In this document: one piece after another, positions 49,611 to 63,389 of the stretch
Layout: each line of letters opens with the position of its first letter
How positions within the stretch are numbered: position 1 is the stretch's first letter
Source: Penelope pileata
Lineage: Eukaryota > Chordata > Aves > Galliformes > Cracidae
Assembly: GCA_013396635.1 (NCBI GenBank)
Contig: WBMW01005472.1
Location: 83,507-147,506 of the forward strand
Direction: 5' to 3'
DNA length: 64,000 nucleotides
Translations under genes and position numbers: made by a program
The notes under the pieces: model-generated
Databases searched by the model: none
Told to the model about the DNA's origin: nothing
The model's input: only the letters and a program-made list of their open reading frames with translations

Positions 49611-49730
49611 TTTCTGGTCTGTCTTGTTAAAAAAACAACACCACTGTTTTAAAAATATGTAAGAGCAGATTTTTTTTTTCTGGTCTGTTGTAAAAAATGA
49701 CATTGTTCTAACAATAAATAAGAGCAGATT
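49611..49730 (+). repeat. Diverged tandem duplication, two copies of about 55-60 bp
   Basis: TTCTGGTCTGT followed by an A-rich part, a CACTGTT/CATTGTT core and the shared AAGAGCAGATT end occurs at about 49611-49671 and again at about 49678-49730. The copies differ by substitutions and short length changes, so the duplication is not recent. Confidence 0.75.
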
Positions 49731-52700
49731 CATTGCGGTGTTTGAGGAGTGTGAGGACTAGGGGGAAGGCAGATCAGAAATAAATGGATTAAACAGTCTT
49801 TCAAGAAAGAGAAAAAAGTACTGCCTGGAGATACTTAAATGTTAAGCAACACAAGCATCAGCCTGTGGCCTGTCTTGCAGAAGAGGAAACGAAATATGCC
49901 ATCTACCTCTGCTGCACTGGTTGTCCTTAGATGGGGAGAGAGAGCTGCTGAATGCACTGCGGGCCCATGAGAACCCTTCACTCACTGGAGGCTCTGCCCA
50001 GCCTCCATAGCCAGTGGGTGGCCAGGAGGACACGTTGTTGAGCCAGCACAGGACACGCCACTTCTGCAATAAAGCAGCAAGACTGTCATGCTCTGACATG
50101 CCATCTGCTTCCTGGCCTGTTCCAAAAACAGTACCAAAACGTGCTGCCAATGTCTCACACAAGGCAGCCCCAACAGGCACCAGAATTTTTTACTTCTCTG
50201 ACACCACCTATTTTCAAGATCCTTAGGGCACAAAGAGAATTAAACCTAAGTGTGATAAATTGTCAAGGTTTCTTTTCTGCAGTTTTTCATCTCATTGTAC
50301 TCAGATGGTTGAGAGCCAGAAGAGGGAAGCTGATGTCCTCAGCTCTCTGAGGCATCACTTAGATATTTTTACAGCTCCTTGCTTCCTTCTGTTAGGAAGC
50401 TCTGAGAAAACTGTTGGAGAAGACTGTGAAACAACAGCAAATAATTTCTCCTTTGACTGTGTAGGTGTCAAAGTAGATATAGAGAAGTCTATATCCAAGA
50501 CTAAGGTTGAATGAATGCTAGGTAAAGGAATTAAAATATAAAATTAAAATGTTAACATTTTATGACAGAGTTATAATCTGTCCTTTTGGTAATTAATGGA
50601 TCTCTGGTTTGCTGCATCTCCACTCTATTCACCAGTTGGCTGACTACCTTTAGTTTACGTAAAATATCATAATGTTAGATATCCAGAAAAAACTTGCATC
50701 AAAGCTAGGCTTTTCTTAACTGCAAGTCATATGCCCTGTCTTAGTTGTCTAATTCAGAATTAGCCAAATGGCTATTGGTAAGTGCTTGTATCTTTGCGTT
50801 GACTATGACAGGAGAAATGAAGAGGTGGGCTAGTTCTAGATGTCCTAATTTCAGTCATATCTATATTTGAGTCACTCTATCCCACCATAAGGTTTTCCAT
50901 ACAGTTAAGAGTACCCATTAAAAACACATCTTTACAAATGGGGCAAACACCAATGGTAGGGTGATGAGTAAGAAGTGTGCAAGTTTTCCACAGACACGCA
51001 TTTCAAGCTCATTTCTATGCAGTTAAGGATGAAAATTAATCTCAGAACAAAATGCAGAGATTGCTTCTTTGGCATAGCTTTCCCACAGTAAATAATAGAT
51101 ACCAAATTAGCCACCGAGGGAGGAAGGAAAAAAAAAAACAACCCACATAGATCATTTGCTTTCACTTGCAAAGCTTTTAAAGCATTCAGAACAATATAAA
51201 TCCTGAGACAGACAGAGACTGTCCTCTACAGATGGGCACTGGGCATCTGCAACAAAACACAGTCATGACCCTACATATAAGTTTCTGTGAAGGGCCATTA
51301 GATGGGAGACAGCTCATTGTGTGCACATGTGTTTGGAGGAGAAAAATGAGTCACTTCCAACTCTGGATCAAGCAGGTGATGTAAGGGATTGGCAGGGAGA
51401 ATGATGCAGACAAAGGCTCTGCTTTCTGAAAAGCACTGAGTCACATCCTAGTAAAAAGCATAGAAAAAGAAAGCAAAACTAGATACAGCGATATCAGCTG
51501 AGAGTTGGGAGCAAGGATGAGCAGTGCACCCGCCCTGCTACAGAGAACACACACCTGTATAAGCCAAGGGCCTAGTCTGTTTTGCAGCAGCTTCTGTGAG
51601 GCCTGATGACTGAAAATTTGTCTCTTCAGCAGCGGTGTCATTAGAAGCAGCCCTTCTGTAATTTCATGTCACTACAGCACCACGTAGAACTTATCTGAAA
51701 AACATTTTAAGAAGGCAAAATTTCTGGCTTAGAAATCCAGATGACAAATTCTTCACTGGAGAAACATGGTCACAGGGCTGATAAGTGGCCTACCAAAGGG
51801 AGAATCAGGTTCACAACCTTTCCAAAGATTTGCTGTCCTTCTTAGGAATGTTTCTAATTTGGTCTCAGTGAAATGATAACCAGAAGAAATGCCATTATAT
51901 TTGTGATGGGAGACTGAAAAGGATTATGTACCTTTTAGGACCAAAAATACTATTAATAAAGTGCCCTTTTAATTCTCCTGCTATGCTTTACCCAGGGTTT
52001 AGAGTAGCAGGAAGGGAAGCAGAGTTTTTTTAGCTCTAGACTGAGAAACACCCCTCCTGGACCTGGGCTGCTTTTGTGTTGAGCTGCTCAGATATTCTGC
52101 TGTCCTCCCCAGTACCTTTATTATCATGACAACCCAGCCCCCCTCTACTTACTATGGGTAATGGAGATTGAGACTATTTGGTTCAGTGACTTAAAGGAAT
52201 TCAGCTCACACTGTGGCACCATTTGCTGATTTTAATAACCACAGACTGTTCACAAGAAGAAAAATAGCTGGGAACTTCTAAGCTAGAGCAAGGGGATAAC
52301 CAACAGCTACATCATCGCCTTCTTGGATGTGGAAGGCAGCCAGCTCAAATGAGGGACCAGTTTCTGATATGAGTTACAGATTCAGAATTCTGATTCTGAG
52401 CTTAAGACCCCTCAAATGACACACCAGGTGTCTACCCTTTAAGGCAGAACCAGGATATGCCTCTTTCCCTATACACATGTAACAACTGATATGGCAGATG
52501 CTCTGAGAGGTAGAAGTCACCAGGAAAATGAATACAAATCAAGTTAAAGATTAAGCTGAGAAGTGATGTTCAAACAGCATAAAACAATGTAGCAACTTAG
52601 CTGTCTTTAAAACTTTCTTGCATTCAAGCCCCATTTTTTCATGTCTCTACTCACTTTTCAATAATGTTTTATGAGACCCTAAGAAGACCTTGTTGCTTTG

Positions 52701-53084
52701 CATCCTCCTTGGCTCTGCATCTGTGTAAACTATATCTTTTGTGTTCTGGGAAACAGATGTGATTAAGAGAGAGTTTGAGCACTTTAGGTTTGCCATACTC
52801 TTGATGGTCTCCTGGAAGTTCAAAGAAGTACTTTTCACCCAACCCCAGCTCTCACGAAGAAACACAGGCAAGCTTCAAGTCACCACGTACTTCTGTTGGG
52901 CTCTCATAGCTGGTTTTCAAAACCTGAGGGGATCAAGCTAAAGCCCAAGACCACAAGTCAATTAACACCTTACACATTCCCATCCCCCAGTGAACTTTTG
53001 CTGGGCTCTCCTCGTCCCAAAAGAAAGGGGGGAAAAAAATCTTTTTTGTAGTGGCTGCTTGTTATATAAAGTAAATCAAGAGTG
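49731..53084. other. AT-rich DNA, no gene recognised
   Basis: Unique sequence with short A runs (for example 51128-51139). No coding exon, RNA gene or transposon was identified. Confidence 0.5.
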
Positions 53085-56000
53085 AAGGGACGGAGCAAAG
53101 AGATGGCGCAGAGCCTGATAAGTGCACCCTTAAATCTATAATTAAAACCAAAGGCAAGTTCCCAATATAGCCAATTTGGTTATATAAGATCTTACAAAAG
53201 CTTCACACTGTTTGCTGGCTTTTTCTTTATTACTGTTCCCTCTCCTTGGAGTTCACTTCAGGTCAGTAGTGGATGAGGTATTGCAGTCAGAGTTTATGGC
53301 GGGGTAGAATCTAACAGTGCCCTGTTTGTAAAGATATGCAAGTGTGCACCCAGAGGGAAAAATAATCACTGGCTCTACTTGAAAGAGAAGAAGTTAATGG
53401 TCACTCTGGAGCTCAGTTCAGGCCATCTCCCACTCCGGAAGCTGATTGCCAGCTACTTAGAAATTACTTTAAATGATGTCCTCAGAGCCTGTAAAAAGCT
53501 TGTCTGTGTCCACCAGTCAGAGAAATATGGCAAAACTGCATGCAAGACAAGAAATCAGTCTGGATATTGCCTTGTCAGCCATGAGGACATGAAAGTGTCC
53601 TCAGAGCACCACAACAAGTCCACACCACATCTCTTCATTTCCTGCAGCCTGCAGAAAAACCTGAGTTCAACTGGCATTTTTCTAAGTATACTCAGCTCAC
53701 TGTTCTGTGCTGAGAGTAGCTGTCTACAGGTGGGAGCTAGAAAATGTATCAGAACCATTACTATACAGAAATATAAATAAAAAGCATTTAGTGATAGTGA
53801 TTAAACACTTTGCTGTTGCGTCTTCCTCTTGCATTTTTTGCAGTAGGGATTAGCACTAACATTCCTCGGAAGTGATGGTTTCCTAGGGCCATGCTGACAC
53901 TCAGCTCTTCCTCCATATAGAAATGGACAAGACACCAAGATCAGTGTTTAAACACTGCAGAAACTCTCAATAACAACCAACACTGTTCAGCCTTCCATGC
54001 ATTTCTGAGGTACCAGATTTCAAATGTATGGAGAAGTGGGTGGTGGGGAAGAAGAAAATTTTCTTCTCCTCTTTACATTTCTTAAGTCTCTTTAAGCAAC
54101 ATGTGTGGCCTCTGGTTTCATCAGTGGATGCATGTTGCCAAAGTCCCACGTCCCAGGGTGAAAAGTGACCTTATGTGGAAGAATTTATCTTGACTGAGTG
54201 TAGCACCAACATTCACAGATCTAAATACCTTCACTTTCTATCACGTAACTATATTTTTGTTAATTTGTTCCACAAAAATAGGAGTAGGGGTAAATAGAAC
54301 ACTTTCAAAAAAAAAAACCCCTTAAATACATTACTTTTTCTCAGTGGCAATCACAAGCATAACCATTTTTTATCAACATGATAGGTAGCATTAAAATTGG
54401 AATAATTATTTACAGAAATGTTTATGAAGTTTGTGACCACCTTTTCTTTGAAGTGCAAAACCTCAAAGAAATGTAACTTTTAAAAATTAGGAGGCCAGAT
54501 TAATTTAAACAATATGTTAATTGCTCAAACTCTGTTGTCTCTTTTGGCCTCTGAGAATCATCACTCTGTAAATATCATACGCAAAAATACAGAGAAAATC
54601 ACCATGGGCAAAAATGTTTTGCTGATGCAGTATACTTAAGATATTATATCTGATTTGATTCAATTCCAGTTCCACTCATGTGGCTTCATCAGAGGATTTC
54701 TGTGATGCAGAATGTGCGGCGCTAATATCGTTATCCAGAGTACTGGTCTGAGAGCAGGGGCTGAGTTTTCTGCATTCTGGCTCCCAAAGGGCATCTGCAT
54801 ACAGCATAAAAAGGACCTTTTCACAAAGTTCTGTGAAGCCACGTCAGATGTACGGGGCATAAAGGAGAATTGGGCTTGTTAAGTTTTATTGGGAGGTAAT
54901 ACAAGCCCAGTCTGTATCTGCTGACAGCCACCAGCAAGTGGTGCCAAAAAAATCATCGATTTTTTGGTATATTTGCAACTCCACTTTCAGTCAACATAAA
55001 TACATTACCTGCAAATTTTCAAATGAATATATAGAGTTGCAGTCAGATATTCAACTCAAAAATTTGACCATGCCTCTCTACTAGACTTATAAGACCTATC
55101 TTAACAGAGAAACATATCCCTCACATCACAATCACGCCTTATTCATGTCATCGCTGTTTGGCAGTACGTACATTTGTGAACAAAGCCAGGAAACCCAAAA
55201 GGTTGGACACCCATGTTGTAGACAAAGACATTTCCATCAGTAATACTGCCCATCTTCCACACATTATTATAGAAGGAAGCTCAGTAAAAAGTGCACCTGG
55301 CAACTATTTTATCCAGCAACAGGTAGAAAACGGCCAAGCCCTGTGTAAATCTTGTGGAGCAGGATCGTTGTCTTTGCCAGTCTTTTGCCAGCATTGCTTT
55401 CTCATATGAAACACATTCTAACTGAAACCAAAAGAAAAAAAGTTTGATGGCTCAAAGTGAGTATTAGTTTTGTAGTTTGTTTGTTTGATTTTTCCTTTTT
55501 TACCTAATCAAGTCAAGATAACCAAGCTTGAGTTCTAAAAGCTGATCAGAGTTTGTATGGGATTAAAGTTGATTTAGCCTTAATCGTTGACTTGAACACA
55601 GGATTCCATTTCCTTCAGCACATTTGATACTCATTACAGTCTATCAACTAGATAAAATAACCTCATTGTGTCAATGCTAGATTTAATAGACTTACTTTCC
55701 AGGGCTCAGATAGTATAACAAGTACTTTATTCTTGATACTTGTTTCAAAACTAATTTGCACTGTCTCTCTATGGCATTTTTAGTGTCAGGTGCAATGTCT
55801 CCTCCCATAATATGCTGAAAATAGAGCTGGGGTTCATAATGCTGTGCTAATATCTCATTCCCTTTTCATTTCAAGGGACCATTCATTCAATGTGCATGAC
55901 ATTAATCACAGATGCTAGGTACTGTGTTAGAGGGTAAACGTTGCAAAACAGCCTCTTTGATTTGGTGGTACAGTAAGAGTTTATTTCTTGTTAAAGTCAT

Positions 56001-57609
56001 CTGCTAACATATCTTTTCTGTTTATTCTTTGATTTCTCTGAACACTCAATAAATTCTTTTATATCTTTATTATTTTATTTTATTTTACCTCTGGGTTTTT
56101 GACTTTAGACAGACCAATTAATACATGGAATACCAAGTGGAGCATCACCTTCCATTCATATTATTCCCCTCCCTTTATGTTTTCAAGACACTTTTAAGTT
56201 ATCATTAAAAACCAAACAAACTAACAAAAATAAATAAATAGAAAACCAAAAACTCCCCAAACCTCTGAATGTACACATTCAAATTTATGCTTAATAACAG
56301 GAACACTAAAGATCACTATGACAAAAATAAAGTTCCAAGTTTTTCTCAGTTTCTTTGCTGTTCTTTTTCAGGTGTGTAACTTGCACAAGAGCTGCGCATA
56401 ATTTTCAAGACTTTTCCTGTTCCACCAAGAGCTGTTACCTCAGTTCAGCATCATTCACAGTGTCTGAGCATGCTCAGAACTGAACACTTTAAATTCTTCT
56501 CCAGTAACTTTCTTCAAAACCATGCTAAGACACTGTGCTTGGACGCCTTATCCGAGACAAGGCCAGCACACATAAATTCTTTCCCTTTTAGAACTGATTC
56601 TTCATTTCTATAGACTTGCAAATATTGCTATGAACAAATACTTCAGCAATGCTCCTGCACATAGCATACTTTCGGAAATAGGCTGGAAAGAAGAGATACT
56701 CATGTTCTCCTGCCCCTCAACAGCTACAAGAGAAAAAAAGAAAACTCAGTCCAATCTTTGAAGCAAACAAAATCCACAGGATAAAAAAAATATACCTATG
56801 ACTCCCTTCTTGTCTTCTTCCCAGAGAAACCATGGCAAATGACACCCAAGGCAGCAAGATTTTTTTTTTTCTCAGTGCTTTAAAATTATTTAGAATTATT
56901 CATTCTTCCTGCTTGTGGAGAAAAAAAACAAAAACAAACAAACGAACAAAAAAAAAAAACCTATAAAATGCTGTGATGGGTTCTAGTCAGATCTCCACTT
57001 AGGCGTGGAGACTGCTACTTTCCAGTGACAGCAGAGGTCTGGGGTTTGTCAGTAGCAGTCCGAATCACTGAAGGTTTTGAATGTTACAGTAGTCAGAAAG
57101 GCTAAAACAGGTGTGCCAGGAAGTCAGCTGAAGTCTAAAGACGGAAAGGTAAGAGAGACAAAGTACCATAAATTCAGAAGGCAGACATTTTTGTGTTCTA
57201 AGTTTTCAGATCTGTTTTAAATCAATGTTTATGAAATTAGCACAAGTTACTTCTGCTGTAGGTAATGTGGCACCTTCTGAAATCCCTTGCTAGATCATAA
57301 AAAATCTGAATGGACGATGGGATTATGGCACATCTCTACTGTTTTAGTATTTAATTTGCAGGCAGCAAGTGCTCTTACATATTTGCACGCTGTCAGAAAC
57401 ATGTCTTGTGTGCCCCACAGAAATTGTGTGACAAGAGGAGGTTGCTCTTTGGAAGCCATACCTTGCACTGAAGACACATGAGCTTTTTGTCCTGTGAGTA
57501 GCAGGCAGACATATATTATTGGTAGTGCCAGCAACTGTTCCCTTGTCTTAGCCAGGCATGGAAACAATTGCTCAAGGGTCCTGTAAAAAATATTTTTTTA
57601 GTATAATTT
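53085..57609. other. AT-rich DNA, no gene recognised
   Basis: The first 150 bases (53090-53235) are unique and motif-rich (ATAATTAAAACC, CCAATTTGGTTATATAA) and could be a small conserved element, but there is little to prove it. Further right are A runs at 54308-54319, 56867-56872 and 56940-56961, and a good but isolated splice-acceptor-like site at 56801-56824. No exon, RNA gene or transposon was recognised. Confidence 0.45.
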
Positions 57610-57610
57610 T

Positions 57611-57643
57611 AAAAAAAAAAAAAAAAAAAAGAAAAGAAAGAAA
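57611..57643. repeat. Poly-A tract
   Basis: Twenty A residues followed by GAAAAGAAAGAAA. No gene-derived or retroposon sequence was recognised on its left side, so a retrocopy tail is possible but unsupported. Confidence 0.85.
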
Positions 57644-59577
57644 CCCCCAAATATACAATAAGCTGGCAGTAATTTTCACATTACTCCAGACAGTACCCCA
57701 TTCATTGCTTGACAGATTCGTTTTTAATTCAGATTTCTACTTCTGCTTTAGCTATCCTGTTGCGGGTAGACAATAGAATTTAACTGTTTGTGTTCAACAC
57801 TCAAGTCTTTACTTGCTGCCAAACTCTTTTAGGAGGATATCTAACAAAAAGCACTCAGGATTGAGAGCACAGAAATTTGGGAGGGAAGGGAGGAGGAAGG
57901 GGAAAGAAAGCTAAAGGGACTAATGGGAGCCACTGGGAAGCCCACCTAACACACAAGAAATTAATCTTTAAAATACATCCTCCTAGCTCAGCTCAGGGAC
58001 ACAGTACAGCAAATAAAAAAAGACTGGTGAAGAAGAAACAGAGTTCTCAGAAAAAATACACCCCAGTCTAGTGCACTTAAGAATGTTCCCAAAGTGATAG
58101 TAAATAATACAAATTATACCACAGAATGGAAAGTGCTCATTCCTCAAGGTATAGTTTTGCTATCTGCACCAAATCCAAAACCCGAAATATCTCTAGCAAG
58201 CCTTTGGCCCCTTTGCTCAAGAAACAAGTGTGCATGTGCTGTGGGGGACAGGGAGGCAGAGGCGGAGCAGCATCAAGTTCCAGTGAATGGCACTGTTAAT
58301 GCCATGAGTTATAAATGCTACTACAGCAGTTTCTCTGAGGACTGATGGTTTGCCTGTACACAGGGAGGCTGCTGAGAAATGAAAGGCAATGCTTGGTCTC
58401 TGTCAATTAGAAGGACCTCCCTTTGCAGCTGTCATAAAATTGATGTGTTTTCTCTGCTCTTGCCCTGACAACTACACTATAATAAACTTCTAGGAGAAGC
58501 AGCAACTAAGTTACACGAAGATAGTGATTATATGTCTGAATTTTTCTCTCTCCTGAGTTTTTTTCTGCTTTCCACAACTGAGATGCAGGTGTGTGGCTCA
58601 GAATATTTCCTACCTAGGATATCTGCAGCACACGGGAGTGTCTGTGCAAAAACTGACGCTCCTCATGCTTGTGTCAGCAGACCTGCGTAGCCAGGCAAAA
58701 TTAGTTTTCAGAGCAACAATTCTGAAGCACCGTCTGCAAAGCACAAGAACGCATCATACCATGAGAGTACAAACTATGTGTCCTCATCCAAGATGCTGCC
58801 GGCCTATCTCCCTCTGCCATATGCTTCAACTGCTAAGCTAGGTTCCCTTTCCTGAGTAGTTGCCAAACAATAAAAACAGCATAACCCCCTGAGTTATATC
58901 CAGTAACACAGGGTTCCTGCATCTTCAACTGATCGTGATTCAGCAGCCGAAAATTCAAATGAAGATGCAATATTCATGGCTGACAGTGGAAAGTGAAGGG
59001 AACTAAAAAGTAGGAGCAAGAAGAAAGTAACCCCAGATAAGCTTCAGCTTTCTTTTTTCTTTTCCTTTCATTTTATTTTAGCTTTTTTTTTCTTATGTTG
59101 GACTCACAGCCCCCCCAACATGCTGTGTTACTTTTAAATTTTTCATTCTAATCAAAACGACCAGATCTGAATTTGAGTCTGTATTTTCAAACCAGAAAAA
59201 CTAAAAGCAGGCTAAAAATACTTTCTCCAGGGTCTTTACTGGGGAATTAATGTTGATCCTTAATCATTTTTTATCTGAATGCAATAGTATGGGATTACAC
59301 TTTCACTGGAATGAAGGGTTAACAAGCACAAGAAAGAACCCTAGAATAATAATTAGATAATTACAGAAATGCCATCCCTTTAAGCACTACTGAACTGCTC
59401 CCACAGGGGATTCATAGGAAGACTCTGGTGCAAAGTAAGTGGAAACCCACCAGTGCTGAGAGATACAGACCTTGATTCTACAAACACTTATCAAGATAAA
59501 TAATCTCACACAACAAACATGTAGGCTGTGCTGATTTTTACCTGTGCTTGCTCCTGTACACGTGAAGCACATTCTTT
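57644..59577. other. AT-rich DNA, no gene recognised
   Basis: A purine-rich patch lies at 57878-57925 and a pyrimidine-rich one at 59047-59096. Nothing else could be identified. Confidence 0.5.
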
Positions 59578-59613
59578 GGTGGAAAATCCTGCTCTGGTGG
59601 AAAATCCTGCTCT
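59578..59613 (+). repeat. Perfect 18-bp tandem duplication
   Basis: The 18-base unit GGTGGAAAATCCTGCTCT occurs twice without any mismatch at 59578-59595 and 59596-59613. Perfect identity suggests a recent duplication or a polymorphic indel. Confidence 0.95.
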
Positions 59614-62600
59614 GCTTTCTGTCCTTACAGATGTCTCATTTTTAGTGGAAGAGAGGATGCCCCACTTCACCAGAAAAGTGGGCAGCAGGACTCAGTGAGG
59701 GAAGGCATTTGAGTGATTAGGACCACAGGATAACATGAGTTCCAGCTCCACTGAACCATCTTCCATGTTATGGTAGGCACAGAAACAGCTGCAAGGATAC
59801 AGGGAGGACAAAGTAGAGAAGGGACAGAAACATCACTGCAGTTTGAGCCTTCCCATGTCTTTCTCTGCTGTGAATACAGACTTGCCATAAGGCAGCTGCT
59901 GGCCATCAGCAGCTGGGCAGGCTTCCAGCCAGCACAGTTTATTTGCCCAGCGTGCAACACATGATAATTCCATGGTGTCCTGAGCAGGAAAGTAGCTCGT
60001 GCCTCGCACATTGGTGACATCCAAATATAAAGTAAAATATTGCGTACAGAGCAGTAAACCTTCGGCAATTATGTAGCTTCTGTAGCTTCTACCCAATCTT
60101 TTGGAAGAATGTAAAGACCTAAGTAGGGAGAATCAGAGGCACGTTTTTTAACACAAAATATATCTTGTCAGCAGAAATTGATTTGATTCATTTGCTTTGC
60201 ACTTCATCTGCTTTTAACATAATATTTACAGTCTCTTATACTGTGCTATGTCTCTTTTTTACCATACATAAAAAATCATGTGCCCTACAGACCTGGCACG
60301 TATTTAATTTTCTCTCAAAGTGTCCTTGGAGCAGAAGTCACCTTAGCTTTGCCATCCTTACCTTAGTGACATCAAGTGCATCTCTGGTGTCTGCATATGG
60401 GCTTGCATAATTGCTTGAGCTGTACATGTTTCTGCTGCCTGGCAGGACTTGCAGCAGCAAAACAAGATGTTGCAATGTGTACATCAGCTGCACAGTGACT
60501 AATGTAAAATGGAGAAAAAGTGGTAAAAGCACTCACTGAAAAAAACACACAGTGAAGAAAAAAGCAAGCAAACAGGAATTAGTTACATGCACACAGTACA
60601 AAGGATGTTATCAGAATCTGGGACATGTTTTATATAGATACACCTACTATTCTTAATCTTCATTAGTTTAATTGAGGCAATTATTCAGTGGGCTCTATCT
60701 TTTTGTCTGCAAAGAGTGCTAGTTGCACATTGTGGCTTTCAGCGGCTGCATGATGCAGAGCAGCCATTTCTCCCTATCTGTTAAGAAAAAAATACCATTT
60801 TTGCATGAGTTTTGTGCTCATGGATCCTGTCATTCCTACCACTCCAGAAGGCTATTTATAGAGCTGCCTCCTTCAGCACAGCCTCCTCACACCAGCCTGC
60901 CTGGCACTCCACCCCTGAGCCACGCAGGTACCCAGAGCTTCAGCAGCATGTCTCCTCTGTCGGCAGAAAGAGTTGACTCACCGCGCTGCTCAAGCATCAG
61001 CTCAGCTCTAAACATGTGCACACCCCTGAGCTTATTCAGTGAATGCTTGAGGCCAGGTTTGCATTTGGATTGTGCTTAAGTGACATGGATCCTGGTGGAC
61101 CCCAGCACATTTTGGTGCTTGGTGAAATGGGATCCACAGTGACTAGGAGCCCAGAAAACACTGAGTACTACCAGATTCTGACATTTTACTTGGACTTGAT
61201 TTGCTTGGGCAGAGGACTGCAGTAAGTGGATTTGAATACAAACATATCCAAGATGCTTCTGCATTCTGAATTTGCTAAGAGCTATTATCCAGAATCTAGA
61301 TGCTTTTCCCATCATACCAACTTTCTAACGAGTGGTTAAGAGACACTAACCTCTACATTTTAGGCATGAGACCACTGCTCTCAGAGATGTTCGTTAGCTT
61401 TCCAAAGTCTCCAGTGGCATTGCTGCACTGCTTTGGGAAGTGGCTGGCCACTCCACTTTATCCAGCTATAGAACTCTCACAGGAGGGATCTGCTTCCAGG
61501 TTCCCAACCAACACAGGCACAGCATTTAAAGTTATTTAAGAAGTCTATGAATAAGAAATCCACCTAGAGGCTGATTTCAGCATGATGTGCCAAGGACTGA
61601 ATGCACTTGGCCTCATTGTGCTATAGAATCTCCTAATAAGAAATCATTGCTAATGAGAAATTCATCCAGAAGGTTGTTCTCCAGCCTGCTACTGAGATGT
61701 CTTAGAAAAGCTCACCACTTTACTCTCTCTTTTTACTTATTTCTAAAACAACCTAGCTTAGTTCCCTAGCAAAATGCCTACAAGAACATGGGAGAGTGTT
61801 CAAGTTACTGCAGGAACTATTTAGTCAGATAAATGGCTTGTCTCAAAAGAATATGTAAAATACACTCATGTAAAAGGAGACAACCTCATTTTATGTAAGC
61901 ATTTTGCACATCCATGAGCACTCCCCAGAACACATTTGCACGTGGCAGGGTCTGGTCATAACAGATTCACTAGTCTGACTTCAAGCTGTCAGCTTCAGTG
62001 TGCACACAGAGCAAGTCCATGGCTGGGAAGAACTGTTCTTGCAAGTACACTATTGAAAATACTTACCTGAATGGAGACAAAAGAGACAGTGTACGGATCA
62101 ACGTCTTTCTTCCTCTCATCTTAGCGATTTTAAATGTGGCCCAAGAGGTGGGTGAATGCTGAAGGAGAGCTGCGGGGTCAGTCCTGCCCCAGGCAGGCAG
62201 CAGGGAGTCTGGAAGTTTTCCTCAGGATTTTGTTTCAGATTTGTGTTTGTTTTGAAGCAGAGGTTATGTCAGAAAGTGTTGCCCCAAGGGCATTTTTCGT
62301 AGACAGACAGGCAGACATAAAAATGTTACACCTGCGGCATTTGATTTTGATGTGTGAAAGGTCAGTTTTATTTATTCAGGGCTGTTTTCTGCTTTAACAA
62401 AGCATCTTTCTTCTCTTCTACCCCACTCCTATTAATACAATCAGAAGGTATTTCCCATGGCAGCATGTGGAGGACACTGCACTTGATGCTGTGCCCACCC
62501 TGTCACAACGTGTCATGAGAGGTGGTTTTCCTCTAATGCTTTTCTGATTCTTAAACTATCTAGAATTTTCAAGAACCGTAGGAAACAAATGCAGTGGGAT

Positions 62601-62831
62601 ATATTTTTTTTTGCCCATAAAGTAAATTAACCATGAACCACGCTTGTAATGAAGAGATTAATTTACATTTTGCTGTGTAGAAGGATTCTGCTGTGGCACT
62701 GATATACAAAAATCCAAAGGCAAAAAACAACTGAAATCTTAGACATGCAGCAATTTCCCCAAGATTACTTCCAGTAAAGCTTCATAGTTTCTGGCTCAGT
62801 TTCTGTGTGTCAGGATTCTCTCTTCTCAAGT
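59614..62831. other. No gene recognised
   Basis: Average to AT-rich DNA with no recognisable coding exon, RNA gene or repeat. Open frames (up to 133 codons, minus, 59667-60068) have no known family signature. Confidence 0.5.
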
Positions 62832-62848
62832 ACACACACACACACACA
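62832..62848. repeat. CA microsatellite, short
   Basis: About eight AC units in tandem. Confidence 0.9.
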
Positions 62849-62881
62849 TACCATGGTTTTCCCTGGCACCTACTAAATAAC

Positions 62882-62979
62882 CACCACGTATCCTTTCCTT
62901 CCCCCTCCTCCTCCCTGCCTTTCTGCTAACTTCTCCTCTCTTTTTGATTCCTTTCCCTCTCTTGTTCTCTTGCCTCCAG
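62882..62979 (+). other. Pyrimidine-rich tract ending in a splice-acceptor-like site
   Basis: Nearly 100 bases are rich in C and T and end in TGCCTCCAG at 62971-62979, a very good 3' splice-site match. The sequence after it stays open for 44 codons in one frame before a TGA, but the peptide is not recognisable and no good donor was found at its end. It may be an exon boundary of a non-coding or terminal exon, or chance. Confidence 0.15.
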
Positions 62980-63389
62980 GACCTCATAGTTACTACTTCA
63001 TGCCCAATCGCTCCTATTCAGTCCCAGCTCCCTTTCTCTCTACCCACTCGCAAGGAAAACTTACCAGAATGCGCATTCTCCAAGCACTCTTTTCATTTAA
63101 ATGTGAAGAAGAGTTGACTGAGCCTCTCTCCTAGTGAAGAATTTGTCATTTCTCAGTTGAAGAATTTATCTATATGTATTTTTCAACAACTTCAGATTTT
63201 ATTATCTTTATATTTTGGTTGTAAAAATAAGCGTCTTACAGGAAACCAAAAGCAAAATGGCATAATTCCATCTATAACCAAATGTATGAGTTGTTAAACC
63301 CTTCCCCAGCTATGCTTTTGACTACAAATAGTGTTCTATTACATGGTTTACCAGAGGATACAGAAAGTTAGGTTTCCCAAAAAGTGGTG

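Noticed and set aside
56801..56824. Good splice-acceptor-like site
   Set aside because: It is isolated, with no open exon, donor or neighbouring exon. A T homopolymer follows about 40 bases later.
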